DNA of 64,000 nucleotides from NCBI RefSeq assembly GCF_014647055.1, contig NZ_BMOL01000017.1, forward strand, positions 3,438-67,437. The letters run 5' to 3'. The stretch comes from Deinococcus aerolatus (GTDB lineage: Bacteria > Deinococcota > Deinococci > Deinococcales > Deinococcaceae). Below are positions 55,621-63,443 of this stretch, in pieces. The notes under the pieces were generated by a model. That model had not been told where the DNA came from. It was given only the letters and a program-made list of their open reading frames with translations, and made no database searches. Within the stretch, counting starts at the first letter, position 1. Each line of letters begins with the position of its first letter. Made by a program: the position numbers and the translations under genes.

Positions 55621-56702
55621 AGGTCGTGACAGTTATCGGGGCACGTCCTCAATTTATCAAGGCTGCAGCCGTGTCGAGGGTGCTGCGTTCCGAAGCGCGG
55701 GTGTCGGAAGTGCTCGTGCATACGGGGCAGCACTATGACGAGAACATGAGTACCGTTTTCTTTGACCAACTCGGCATCCCTGCGCCAGAGCGGCACCTAA
55801 ACATTGGTTCCGGCACTCATGGCTTACAGACTGGCCGCATGCTGGAGGCCGTAGAGCAGGTGCTGCTGCAAGAGCAACCCGATTGGCTGCTTGTCTATGG
55901 CGACACGAACTCGACATTGGCGGGGGCCTTGGCCGCCGCCAAGCTTCATGTGCCGGTCGCGCACGTTGAGGCGGGCTTGCGGTCCTTCAACCGCCGGATG
56001 CCCGAGGAAATCAACCGTGTTTTGACTGACCACGCCTCGGATGTGCTATTCGCGCCGACCTCGGTCGCGGTGGAGAATCTGCGTCGTGAAGGAATTGCTG
56101 ACGAGCGAATTGTTCAGGTAGGCGACGTCATGTATGACGCCGCGCTGTACTTCGGAAACAAGGCGGAACTGGAGAGCCGGGTATTGGAAACGTTGGATCT
56201 GCGCCCAGGTGCGTATGTCCTGGCAACGGTTCACCGGGCGGAAAACACCGACGCGCTGGAGCGTCTGCACGCCATCGTCGACGGCCTGATTGCCGTGGCG
56301 GCCGATATGCCGGTCGTGCTGCCACTGCATCCGCGGACGCGTGGTGTGCTAGAGCGTGCAGGAATGCTGGAACGCGCGAGCCAATGTATGTACCTGATCC
56401 CACCTGTGGGCTACCTCGACATGATCAAACTCGAGAAGAATGCCTGTCTGATCGCGACGGACTCGGGCGGCGTTCAAAAAGAAGCTTACTTTTATGGCGT
56501 ACCCTGCGTGACGTTTCGTGACGAAACCGAGTGGGTCGAACTCGTAGAAACTGGCTGGAACCGCCTCGTGGCACCCGTGAGTGCCCACAAGATTCGAGAC
56601 GCCATCCTTTCGCAGCGGGGCACACAAGGTGCCGATCTTCAGCTCTACGGTGAGGGCGATGCGGGTCGGCGAATTACGAACGCTCTGATGGAGTGGAAGT
56701 GA
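55617..56702 (+). CDS. wbpI: UDP-sugar 2-epimerase (WbpI/WecB type)
   Basis: A 361-residue non-hydrolysing UDP-GlcNAc 2-epimerase-family enzyme. MKVVTVIGARPQFIKAAAVSRVL, VHTGQHYDENMS, YGDTNSTLAGALAAAKL, HVEAGLRSFNRRMPEEINRVLTDH and TDSGGVQKEAYFYGVPCVTFRDETEWVEL are all family signatures. With WbpA, B, D and E types encoded upstream, the most likely reaction is UDP-GlcNAc3NAcA to UDP-ManNAc3NAcA. GC content returns to normal here. Confidence 0.88.
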   Translation: MKVVTVIGARPQFIKAAAVSRVLRSEARVSEVLVHTGQHYDENMSTVFFDQLGIPAPERHLNIGSGTHGLQTGRMLEAVEQVLLQEQPDWLLVYGDTNSTLAGALAAAKLHVPVAHVEAGLRSFNRRMPEEINRVLTDHASDVLFAPTSVAVENLRREGIADERIVQVGDVMYDAALYFGNKAELESRVLETLDLRPGAYVLATVHRAENTDALERLHAIVDGLIAVAADMPVVLPLHPRTRGVLERAGMLERASQCMYLIPPVGYLDMIKLEKNACLIATDSGGVQKEAYFYGVPCVTFRDETEWVELVETGWNRLVAPVSAHKIRDAILSQRGTQGADLQLYGEGDAGRRITNALMEWK

Positions 56703-57958
56703 AGATCTTGTTGGTGAACCAATATGCCATTCCGCCTCAGCAGGCGGGACCTATGCGGCATTTTACGCTGGCACGTGAACTCGTACAATTGGGCCACGAC
56801 GTGACGATCGTCGCTTCAAGCTTCGATCACGTGACCCGCCAGGAAACGCGGCTACGACCCCATGAGAAACATCAAGTGGAGTTGATTGACGGTGTTCGGT
56901 TCCTCTGGTTGCGTACCCCACCATACTCCGGGAATGGGCTGGCCCGCATCTGGAACATGCTAGTCTTCACGGCTCGGGTATGGCAGGGTATGGGCGCTCA
57001 GAGTTTGGGCCGGCCCGACGTCATCATCGGCTCAAGCCCGCACCTCTTTGGTGCTCTTGGTGCTGAGATTCGCGCCCGACATCTACGGGTCCCCTTTGTT
57101 CTGGAAGTCCGTGACTTGTGGCCGCAGAGCTTGGTCGACCTGGCCAACATGTCAGAGCGCCACCCCATCGTGCTCGCTCTTGAGGTTATAGAACGGTACC
57201 TGTATCGGCGAGCCCGGCGGATCATCGCTCTGCTGCCCGGTGCCAGCGAGCCTATGGTAGCTAAGGGCGCCAAACGAGCCAAGATTGTCTGGATACCGAA
57301 TGGCGTGGACTTAGCGATATTGCCCGCTTCCAACGCATCGCCCCAGGGGGCCTTTACCTTGATGTACGCTGGAACACACGGTCTGGCCAACGGGCTTGAC
57401 CTTGTGCTGGATGGCGCCAAGCTGTTACTGCAGGACACCAGCTCACCGAAGGTGCGCTTCATCTTGCTGGGCGATGGTCCGAATAAAGCCCATCTGATGG
57501 AGCGCGTGAGGGCGGAAGGTCTGACCAACGTGGAATTTCTGGCGGCCGTACCGAAAAATCAGGTTTATGCGTTGCTGCAGCAGGCACACGGCTTCCTCTT
57601 GATCCTAAAGGACTCGCCGGTGTTTCGCTGGGGGGTGAGTCCAAACAAACTTTTCGATTACTTCGCGATGGGCCGTCCCGTCCTGTTCGGCGTCAACACA
57701 CCGTACAATCCAGTCGCCGAGTCGGGCGCCGGGCTAACCTTTGCCCCAGGCGACCCGGCTGCCTTCGTGGCAGCCGTCAAGGAACTGGCAAGCCGCAGCG
57801 TTGCGGAGCGGACCGCGATGGGTGAAGCCGGGCAGAAGCATGTCCGTGAGCACTACGACTTTCAGCGTTTGGCACTCAAATTGGAGGCGACCCTTCAAGA
57901 TGTGCTGCGTGGCGAGGGGACAGCCGACGTAAGTCAGCATGGGTCGAGCAAAACATAA
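56699..57958 (+). CDS. Glycosyltransferase, GT4 family (WbuB-like)
   Basis: A 419-residue GT-B enzyme resembling WbuB: KILLVNQYAIPPQQAGPMRHFTLARELVQLGHDVTIVAS, then VLEVRDLWPQSLVDLANM and, in the donor domain, GVSPNKLFDYFAMGRPVLFGVN. WbuB-like enzymes often transfer amino sugars such as FucNAc or ManNAcA-type donors, which fits the epimerase next to it. The GTG at 56699 overlaps the epimerase stop as GTGA with GGAG upstream; a GTG at 56693 is also possible. Last gene of the operon. Confidence 0.85.
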   Translation: MKILLVNQYAIPPQQAGPMRHFTLARELVQLGHDVTIVASSFDHVTRQETRLRPHEKHQVELIDGVRFLWLRTPPYSGNGLARIWNMLVFTARVWQGMGAQSLGRPDVIIGSSPHLFGALGAEIRARHLRVPFVLEVRDLWPQSLVDLANMSERHPIVLALEVIERYLYRRARRIIALLPGASEPMVAKGAKRAKIVWIPNGVDLAILPASNASPQGAFTLMYAGTHGLANGLDLVLDGAKLLLQDTSSPKVRFILLGDGPNKAHLMERVRAEGLTNVEFLAAVPKNQVYALLQQAHGFLLILKDSPVFRWGVSPNKLFDYFAMGRPVLFGVNTPYNPVAESGAGLTFAPGDPAAFVAAVKELASRSVAERTAMGEAGQKHVREHYDFQRLALKLEATLQDVLRGEGTADVSQHGSSKT

Positions 57959-58083
57959 ATACGTTGTGGCGAAGCGCTTTCGGCCCCTGCCACTTGCCTA
58001 TTGAAATTGCAAGGGTTTACAGCAAATGACAGAATAGTTGCGCCAGGAATTCAAGTGCAAACAACTCCCGGATCAGAAACAGG

Positions 58084-58735
58084 CTATCCAAAATTCTTCC
58101 ATGATGGCGCTTCTTTTCTGTCAAATGCTCTATAAGCGTCCGGACAGCCGACCACATTGATGCCCATGCAGGTCGGGACGGTTGAAACGGTGATGTTGGG
58201 TTCAATGATCTGGGTCCCGTACATCAGCGTGGGGAGGATCCTGGCAAATAAGCCGATCACTGGCCCCGCCGGGGTGTTGCTCATGGTGAGCTTGACGCGG
58301 CCCGTGCGGGTGTAGCTGGCGCGGTGGTGGATGCCACGCCGGTAGTCGCTGCTCGTGATGTTGATGACTACGCCGTCGCCAATGGCTGCGCCTTCTCCGG
58401 CGAGCTGCACGGCGTCATACGTGGCATCTGGCGTGCCGGTGATCGTCAGGCTGCCGCCCCGTTCCCGCAGGCGCCGGTGACGGTGTTGTGACCGTCTTGG
58501 CGTCGTCCAGCCACACCGTCCTCGCTCCACTGTTGAGCGCGGCCCGGAGCGTGGAATACCAGTGAGTGAGCACATCGCGGGTGCTGCCCCGGCCCAGTAC
58601 AGGAGCGCCTACGGGCGCCTATGCGCCCCCTTGCCGCAGCAGACGGGTCAGCTCGCCTAGGGCGCTGCGCTTGGCTCCCCGGATGTCGTCTGGGGCAGCG
58701 GGCAGGTCGGCGGTGGTGTCGCTGATATAGTCAGG
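58084..58735 (-). pseudogene. Decayed gene of unknown function
   Basis: Coherent minus-strand peptides occur in different frames. NPDYISDTTADLPAAPDDIRGAKRSALGELTRLLRQGG ends at a stop. HWYSTLRAALNSGARTVWLDDAKTV follows, and after a frameshift RGGSLTITGTPDATYDAVQLAGEGAAIGDG with later VKLTMSNTPAGPVIGLFARI and TVPTCMGINVVGCPDAY. The beta-rich, Gly/Thr-rich style suggests a right-handed beta-helix or surface-sugar protein, but I do not recognise it. Confidence 0.5.
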
Positions 58736-58749
58736 GTTAACGTGTGGGA

Positions 58750-59916
58750 TCAGGCCTTAGTAAGCTTTTTGCCCAACCGCATTGCGGGGCGCTCAACGTA
58801 TTCGTGGAAGACATGGCCTAGTCCCAGAGTTAGCACAACAACGATCAACGCAATGGACCAAGCTGGTATCAGGCCATGCAACAGATGAAACATCGTCAAG
58901 ATGACCAGTACGTGCAGCAGATACACCGAATATGAGATGCGGCCCAGCCAGAGGGCAAAGGGGCGCGTCAGCAAATGTGAAATGCGTGAACTAGTTAGGC
59001 TAATGGCCATAATTGTGATTGATCCAACCGTAATAATGGTGTCCGCAGTGAACGTGTATGGGAAGGTCAAAATGCGTGTGCCGCTGTACAACAGTATGCC
59101 CAGGACAAAAAACAGTACCCGTTGTGGCCGGGGCCGCGCTGCCACCCATGTCCCTACCTCCGACTGGAACCGAGCGAGCGCGGCCCCGGCAATAAAGCAA
59201 CCTGTGTAGATGATGGTCAGGTCCAGATCACCGGTGGACCCAAACATCTCCTCTGCCACGAAACGAAGGCCCAGCCCACCAATCATCAGGGCTAAGGTGG
59301 CAGCCAGCAGCAACCAGACTGACTGACGCTGAACGAACCAGCCCAGAAGTGGATAGACCAGACTGACACGCATCTCAATTATCAGTGACCAGAACACTGG
59401 GGCCAACAGGGCAGCATCGAACACACCAATCAGCAGGAGGTGTCCCATAATGTTCCCCATGTCGATGCTTTGCCAAGGGGAGTTAAACCATGTACTCAAA
59501 TCCGGCTGCTGCGCGTGCGGGATTACAGCCACAAGCCCCAGGGCCAGCAAGACGGTTGCCAAGTAGGGTAGGTAAATTCGGCAGATGCGCTTGATCAGGT
59601 ATCGCGGATAGGGCTGGACGCGGTTCTTACGGAAGGGAAGGTACAACACAAACCCCGACAGGCAGAAAAACAAGACCACCGCCTCGTGGGCCGCGATAAA
59701 CAGGTTCAAAGGGGTCTTCTGTATGAATATAATAGCCTGATGTGTCGCCAGATATGGGCCTGTCTCCACCCTGAACACATTGGTCAAATGTCCGAATACT
59801 ACTGCTAACGCTGCTAGACCGCGCAGGCTATCCAGTTGTTCAAAGCGTTGTTGAGTAGTATCTGCTGTCGGAGCTATCCGAGCGCGGCCCTGCGGGATAT
59901 TTTGTGTGGTCGTCAT
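58750..59916 (-). CDS. Acyltransferase 3 family membrane protein
   Basis: A 388-residue integral membrane protein with about ten segments. Family features: QLDSLRGLAALAVVFGHL near the N-terminus with the catalytic His in GHL, VVLFFCLSGFVLYLPFRKN, RYLIKRICRIYLPYL, and APVFWSLIIEMRVSLVYPLL. Such OafA-type enzymes O-acetylate surface polysaccharides. It may modify the polymer made by the neighbouring operon. A -10 box TATGAT (59925-59930) lies eight bases before the ATG, so the gene is probably leaderless. Confidence 0.88.
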   Translation of the reverse strand: MTTTQNIPQGRARIAPTADTTQQRFEQLDSLRGLAALAVVFGHLTNVFRVETGPYLATHQAIIFIQKTPLNLFIAAHEAVVLFFCLSGFVLYLPFRKNRVQPYPRYLIKRICRIYLPYLATVLLALGLVAVIPHAQQPDLSTWFNSPWQSIDMGNIMGHLLLIGVFDAALLAPVFWSLIIEMRVSLVYPLLGWFVQRQSVWLLLAATLALMIGGLGLRFVAEEMFGSTGDLDLTIIYTGCFIAGAALARFQSEVGTWVAARPRPQRVLFFVLGILLYSGTRILTFPYTFTADTIITVGSITIMAISLTSSRISHLLTRPFALWLGRISYSVYLLHVLVILTMFHLLHGLIPAWSIALIVVVLTLGLGHVFHEYVERPAMRLGKKLTKA

Positions 59917-59924
59917 GTCGGATG

Positions 59925-59930
59925 ATCATA
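59925..59930 (-). promoter_or_regulatory. -10 box TATGAT of a leaderless promoter
   Basis: On the minus strand TATGAT is followed by eight bases and the acyltransferase ATG. Confidence 0.5.
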
Positions 59931-60026
59931 AATCACATGGGCAGTTAGGAATCTGTTTAGACCATTTGACGGAAAAGGTGCTGCATACTGAGTAAACTGA
60001 CTACCCCTTGTCTGGACTTTGGCCAT

Positions 60027-60060
60027 TGACAGGGGGAGCGGCATGCCGCTCCCCCTGTCA
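60027..60060. repeat. 34-bp perfect palindrome
   Basis: TGACAGGGGGAGCGGCA at 60027-60043 is followed directly by its exact reverse complement to 60060, with no spacer. It lies about 110 bases before the acyltransferase start and 10 bases before the transposase fragment. No T tract follows on either strand. Confidence 0.75.
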
Positions 60061-60069
60061 GACTTGAGC

Positions 60070-60435
60070 ATGACACTGCTGCCGAACTGGTTCACTAGAG
60101 TCCTGCAAGGATTCGCCCCGCTCTTCTCGGCACGGGTTTGGCCGCAGGTTCAACTCTTGGTGATTGGGGCAATCTTGTCGCCTGGGAAGCGGACGGTGAC
60201 CGCCGCTCTCCGGGTCCTCGGATTGGCAGACGATCCCAGGTTTGGTACGTTTCACCGCCTGTTGAATCGGGCGCGCTGGTCCAGTCTTCAGGCCAGTCGG
60301 GTGCTGCTCAGCCTGCTCCTGACCACCTTTGTGCCCTCTGGACCGCTGGTGCTCGGCCTGGACGACACCATCGAACGACGATCCGGCAAAAAGATTAGCG
60401 CCCGAGGCATCTATCGCGATCCGGTGCGGTCCACC
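60070..60435 (+). pseudogene. Transposase fragment (IS701/IS4-like), 3' end missing
   Basis: The frame reads MTLLPNWFTRVLQGFAPLFSARVWPQVQLLVIGAIL, with FGTFHRLLNRARWSSLQASRVLL and VLGLDDTIERRSGKKISARGIYRDPVRS. LGLDDTIERR carries the first catalytic Asp of this transposase group. Homology stops abruptly near 60435, where an IS630 piece in the opposite orientation begins. Confidence 0.7.
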
Positions 60436-60811
60436 ACACCCAGGGTCACCAGACGATCGGCCAGCAGTTGCATCGTCCATTTCTCCCGGCCTTCAGGACT
60501 CGAGCACACTTCGGCGATCAAGATCGCCGTTTGTTGCGCGTTCAGTTTGGGCGGTCGTTTGGGACGTGCTTTCTCGTAGAGGGCGGCCTTCAGGCCGCCC
60601 TCGGTGTACTTCCTGCGGATCGACGCGACGGTGGCAGGGCTGACGCCCTGACGCTCGGCCACGTCTCGGTCCAGCAATCCCCCGTCGCTGAGGAGCAGGA
60701 GGCGTGCGCGGGTCATGACCCGCGCACTGTGCACGCCTTTCCGACAGTTGTTGCCGCTCATCGTCGCTCAGCTGCACAACCCGCTGTTTCTGTCGTCCCA
60801 GCCCTCAGTTT
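60411..60811 (-). pseudogene. IS630 transposase N-terminal fragment
   Basis: The minus strand reads VVQLSDDERQQLSE and, after a frameshift, MTRARLLLLSDGGLLDRDVAERQGVSPATVASIRRKYTEGGLKAALYEKARPKRPPKL, the HTH part of an IS630 transposase. It ends at VDRTGSR, at the junction with the other transposase fragment. The catalytic half is absent. Confidence 0.7.
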
Positions 60812-60950
60812 ATCTGAAGGCATGCCTGTGGTCATGCACTAGCTGGTAGGTTGGGGCGATGCACATGGTTTTAAGCTTTCTAGAGGCCTCCTGCCGTCTG
60901 ATCATTACGCGCATCGGGCAGGGCAGGCAGGCGCCGAATGGTTGAGCGCG

Positions 60951-62582
60951 ATGCCTGACCCAAAAGCACCTGCCAGCCCTCAGACGCGGACCCTCGTTGC
61001 TCGCGCCGCAGGTGCTGCACTGCCCGTTCTGCCTCTGCTGCTGCTGCTTGCACCACTAGCTTGTTTTCGCCCCCCGCCCCTTGACCGCACGGCCAGGACC
61101 ATCATACTGATGTATGTGGGCCTGACCGTAGCTGCAGCTCTTGCTGCGCCGCAGCCTGCTGCGGCACTCTTGGGCGCGCTGTTCAAACTCAGTCTGATCC
61201 TTGGCCTGACCTTTTTGGGCGCAAAGTGGGTGAGTTCGGCAAGTCTGCGCGGGTTACTTCCCGGCATTCTGCTGGTCCTGGCCACCGCCCAGATCTATGC
61301 CGCACAGATCGGCGCTTATCAGCTGCTGGTCGACCGCCTCAGTCATCCCTACTACACATCGGTCTCTCTTGGTCTAGGGGGCGCTGTGGCAGTCTGGGTG
61401 GCAGTCCTCAGCCGTAGTTTGTTCTGGCCCTGGCGGGTCGTAGGCATCTTGGCCGGCGGGGCCCTCCTGGGGCTGAGCGGCAGCCGTGGCGGCGTGCTTG
61501 CCCTGCTCGCGGGATTGCTGGCTGCTGGACTGGTCTGGCTGGTCCGCACGCGACGTTTCCAGACTGTGCTGTGGAGCGCGGCCGTGGGCGTTTTGCTGTT
61601 GGGCGGATTCGCTTTGCTCCACATAGGCAGTGCTGGGGGCGAAACCATCCCAGTTCTGGACCGGTTGAGCAGTCTGGAAGCCAATGGACGTGACGTCACC
61701 TGGTCTGACACCCTGGACGCCATCGCGGCGTATCCCTTCTCCGGGTACGGTCCTTATCAGCTGGGACCGCAGATCGCCCCCGTCACGGAGAAGTGTGTGT
61801 GGTGGCCAGCGCTTCAGGCGGCTCGTGTGGAGTGCCCGGCTCTCGTCCAACATCTTGATAACGTCTGGGTAATTGCGCACAATGCCGTGCTTCAAGTCTG
61901 GGGCGAGTCTGGCCTCCCAGGCCTGCTGGGCCACCTGCTGCTGTGTGCGTTGCTGGTGATTCGTACGTGGCGTTCAGGTGACCCCCTCGCCAACGCGATT
62001 TTGTTGGGTCTGTTTGCGGCTGACCTGACGGACAACGTCACGATGGTACCTGGCCCTTTCTTCGCCGCACTTCCCTGGCTGGTCGGTGGAATGGGTCTCA
62101 GAGGCAATCTTGTTACGCCTGCAGCTGATTCAGCTCTACCCTCCGCACGTACCTGGTTTGCCCTGCCTTGGGTGGCGACGGCTTTGTTGATCTTCTGGGG
62201 ATTTCCACTTTGGGCCGCCACTCTAGAAACTTTCAGGCCGTCCGCTGCTCCGGAGGTCACAATTCGGGAAGTGGTGGCGTCGCCAGTGTGGCGCGGCGAC
62301 GACCCATACCAGATTCTCCTGATGGCTAGCGCGCCCGCTGGCCCTTACCGCCTTCAGGCCCGCCTGTGTGCACCTGATGGAAGTCGGTGTCATACCGTCA
62401 TGACGCGGAACGTCCAAAGTGAAGGTATACCCCCAACACTCCTCCAGATCCTGCGCTTTCCCCTGAAAGATTCCGGACCCTGGGAAGTTCAGTTGCAGGT
62501 TCGCCACTTTGCGCCGCGGCCTTGGCAACTGCGGGCCTTAGCCCTTACCAGTTGGCCCCTGAGGAGGGACGACCGACCATGA
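60951..62582 (+). CDS. O-antigen polymerase/ligase-like membrane protein
   Basis: A 543-residue protein. About ten membrane segments fill residues 20-400; the polymerase/ligase signature is VIAHNAVLQVWGESGLPGLLGHLLL after a long external loop that contains WWPALQAARVECPALVQHLDN. After the last membrane segment (about 415-435) a soluble beta-rich tail of about 105 residues follows (TIREVVASPVWRGDDPYQILLMASAPAGPYRLQARLCAP), unusual for Wzy or WaaL proteins. The start is uncertain (ATG 60951 or TTG 60942). It is coupled to the next gene by an ATGA overlap. Confidence 0.75.
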   Translation: MPDPKAPASPQTRTLVARAAGAALPVLPLLLLLAPLACFRPPPLDRTARTIILMYVGLTVAAALAAPQPAAALLGALFKLSLILGLTFLGAKWVSSASLRGLLPGILLVLATAQIYAAQIGAYQLLVDRLSHPYYTSVSLGLGGAVAVWVAVLSRSLFWPWRVVGILAGGALLGLSGSRGGVLALLAGLLAAGLVWLVRTRRFQTVLWSAAVGVLLLGGFALLHIGSAGGETIPVLDRLSSLEANGRDVTWSDTLDAIAAYPFSGYGPYQLGPQIAPVTEKCVWWPALQAARVECPALVQHLDNVWVIAHNAVLQVWGESGLPGLLGHLLLCALLVIRTWRSGDPLANAILLGLFAADLTDNVTMVPGPFFAALPWLVGGMGLRGNLVTPAADSALPSARTWFALPWVATALLIFWGFPLWAATLETFRPSAAPEVTIREVVASPVWRGDDPYQILLMASAPAGPYRLQARLCAPDGSRCHTVMTRNVQSEGIPPTLLQILRFPLKDSGPWEVQLQVRHFAPRPWQLRALALTSWPLRRDDRP

Positions 62583-63433
62583 CGTCGGTCCCCCACCGCC
62601 TGCGGGCCATCCTGACCGGCACAGCTGGCATGGCATTCCTGGGACTCGCCATGATGAGCCTGCCAATCGTTTTGCGCCAGAGCGAGCAAATTGAATTCCA
62701 GCGGCCCCTTCCGGTGACCACTGCCGTCACCTGTGCCCCGGACAGCCCACCTGTGACCGTACAGAACCTCATGCCCGGCAGCGCCGGGACAACCAGTAAA
62801 CCGGGGGAGGCTGGAGTACACGCCCACCTCTCTGCGACAGGTGCGCTCCATCTTCGGGTGTGCCGCACCGGAAGCCTACAGCTCAAGGTGCGCGGCGTTG
62901 GCAGCGCCGGCTGGGGCGCGCAGGCGACCATTCTGATGGAGGGGCGCACCCAGCAAACCGTCAACCTGGACGGTTCTCACGTCTTGAACATTCCCATTGC
63001 TCAGCCGGGCTTAGTGACGCTGGCGTTCGTCAACCACGTCGGTTGGGTGCCCGCCCGTTACCTGACCGTCACTCGCGATCCTAGAGGACCTTGGTGCGCC
63101 GAAAAGCCCCCCTACCGGGAGGGAAGGGCATGGCTGCGGCCCGGAGGGGATTACGGTGACATTACGGGTGGGGGGCGCCTGAATTTCCCGACGTGCGGGG
63201 CAGGCCAGGTCAGCTTCAGGGTGACGGGTCAGGTGAAAAAGGGTTCACCGCCTCAGATGCAGGTCAGACAGAATGGTCGGATTGTCGAAACACGTCAGGT
63301 GACGCAGTTAATCCTGCTGACGTTTGCTTTAGAAGAAGCGAGTCTCTTGACCTTCACTGTCCTGAATCCTGATGTGGAGGTAAGGTCTGAGCGCTCTATT
63401 TATGTTGACGCTGCCACCGTCAAGCCTCATTAA
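62579..63433 (+). CDS. Membrane-anchored extracytoplasmic protein of unknown function
   Basis: A 284-residue protein with one N-terminal hydrophobic segment (AILTGTAGMAFLGLAMMSLPIVL) and a beta-rich exported part. It has four cysteines (TAVTCAPD, LRVCRTG, PWCAEKP, FPTCGAG), which could form disulfides. Its style (LHLRVCRTGSLQLKVRG, VSFRVTGQVKKGSPPQMQVRQNG) resembles the soluble tail of the upstream polymerase-like protein, so the two may be partners. The ribosome site GAGGAGGGA and the ATGA overlap support the start. No family recognised. Confidence 0.65.
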   Translation: MTSVPHRLRAILTGTAGMAFLGLAMMSLPIVLRQSEQIEFQRPLPVTTAVTCAPDSPPVTVQNLMPGSAGTTSKPGEAGVHAHLSATGALHLRVCRTGSLQLKVRGVGSAGWGAQATILMEGRTQQTVNLDGSHVLNIPIAQPGLVTLAFVNHVGWVPARYLTVTRDPRGPWCAEKPPYREGRAWLRPGGDYGDITGGGRLNFPTCGAGQVSFRVTGQVKKGSPPQMQVRQNGRIVETRQVTQLILLTFALEEASLLTFTVLNPDVEVRSERSIYVDAATVKPH

Positions 63434-63443
63434 CAGGTGCCTC

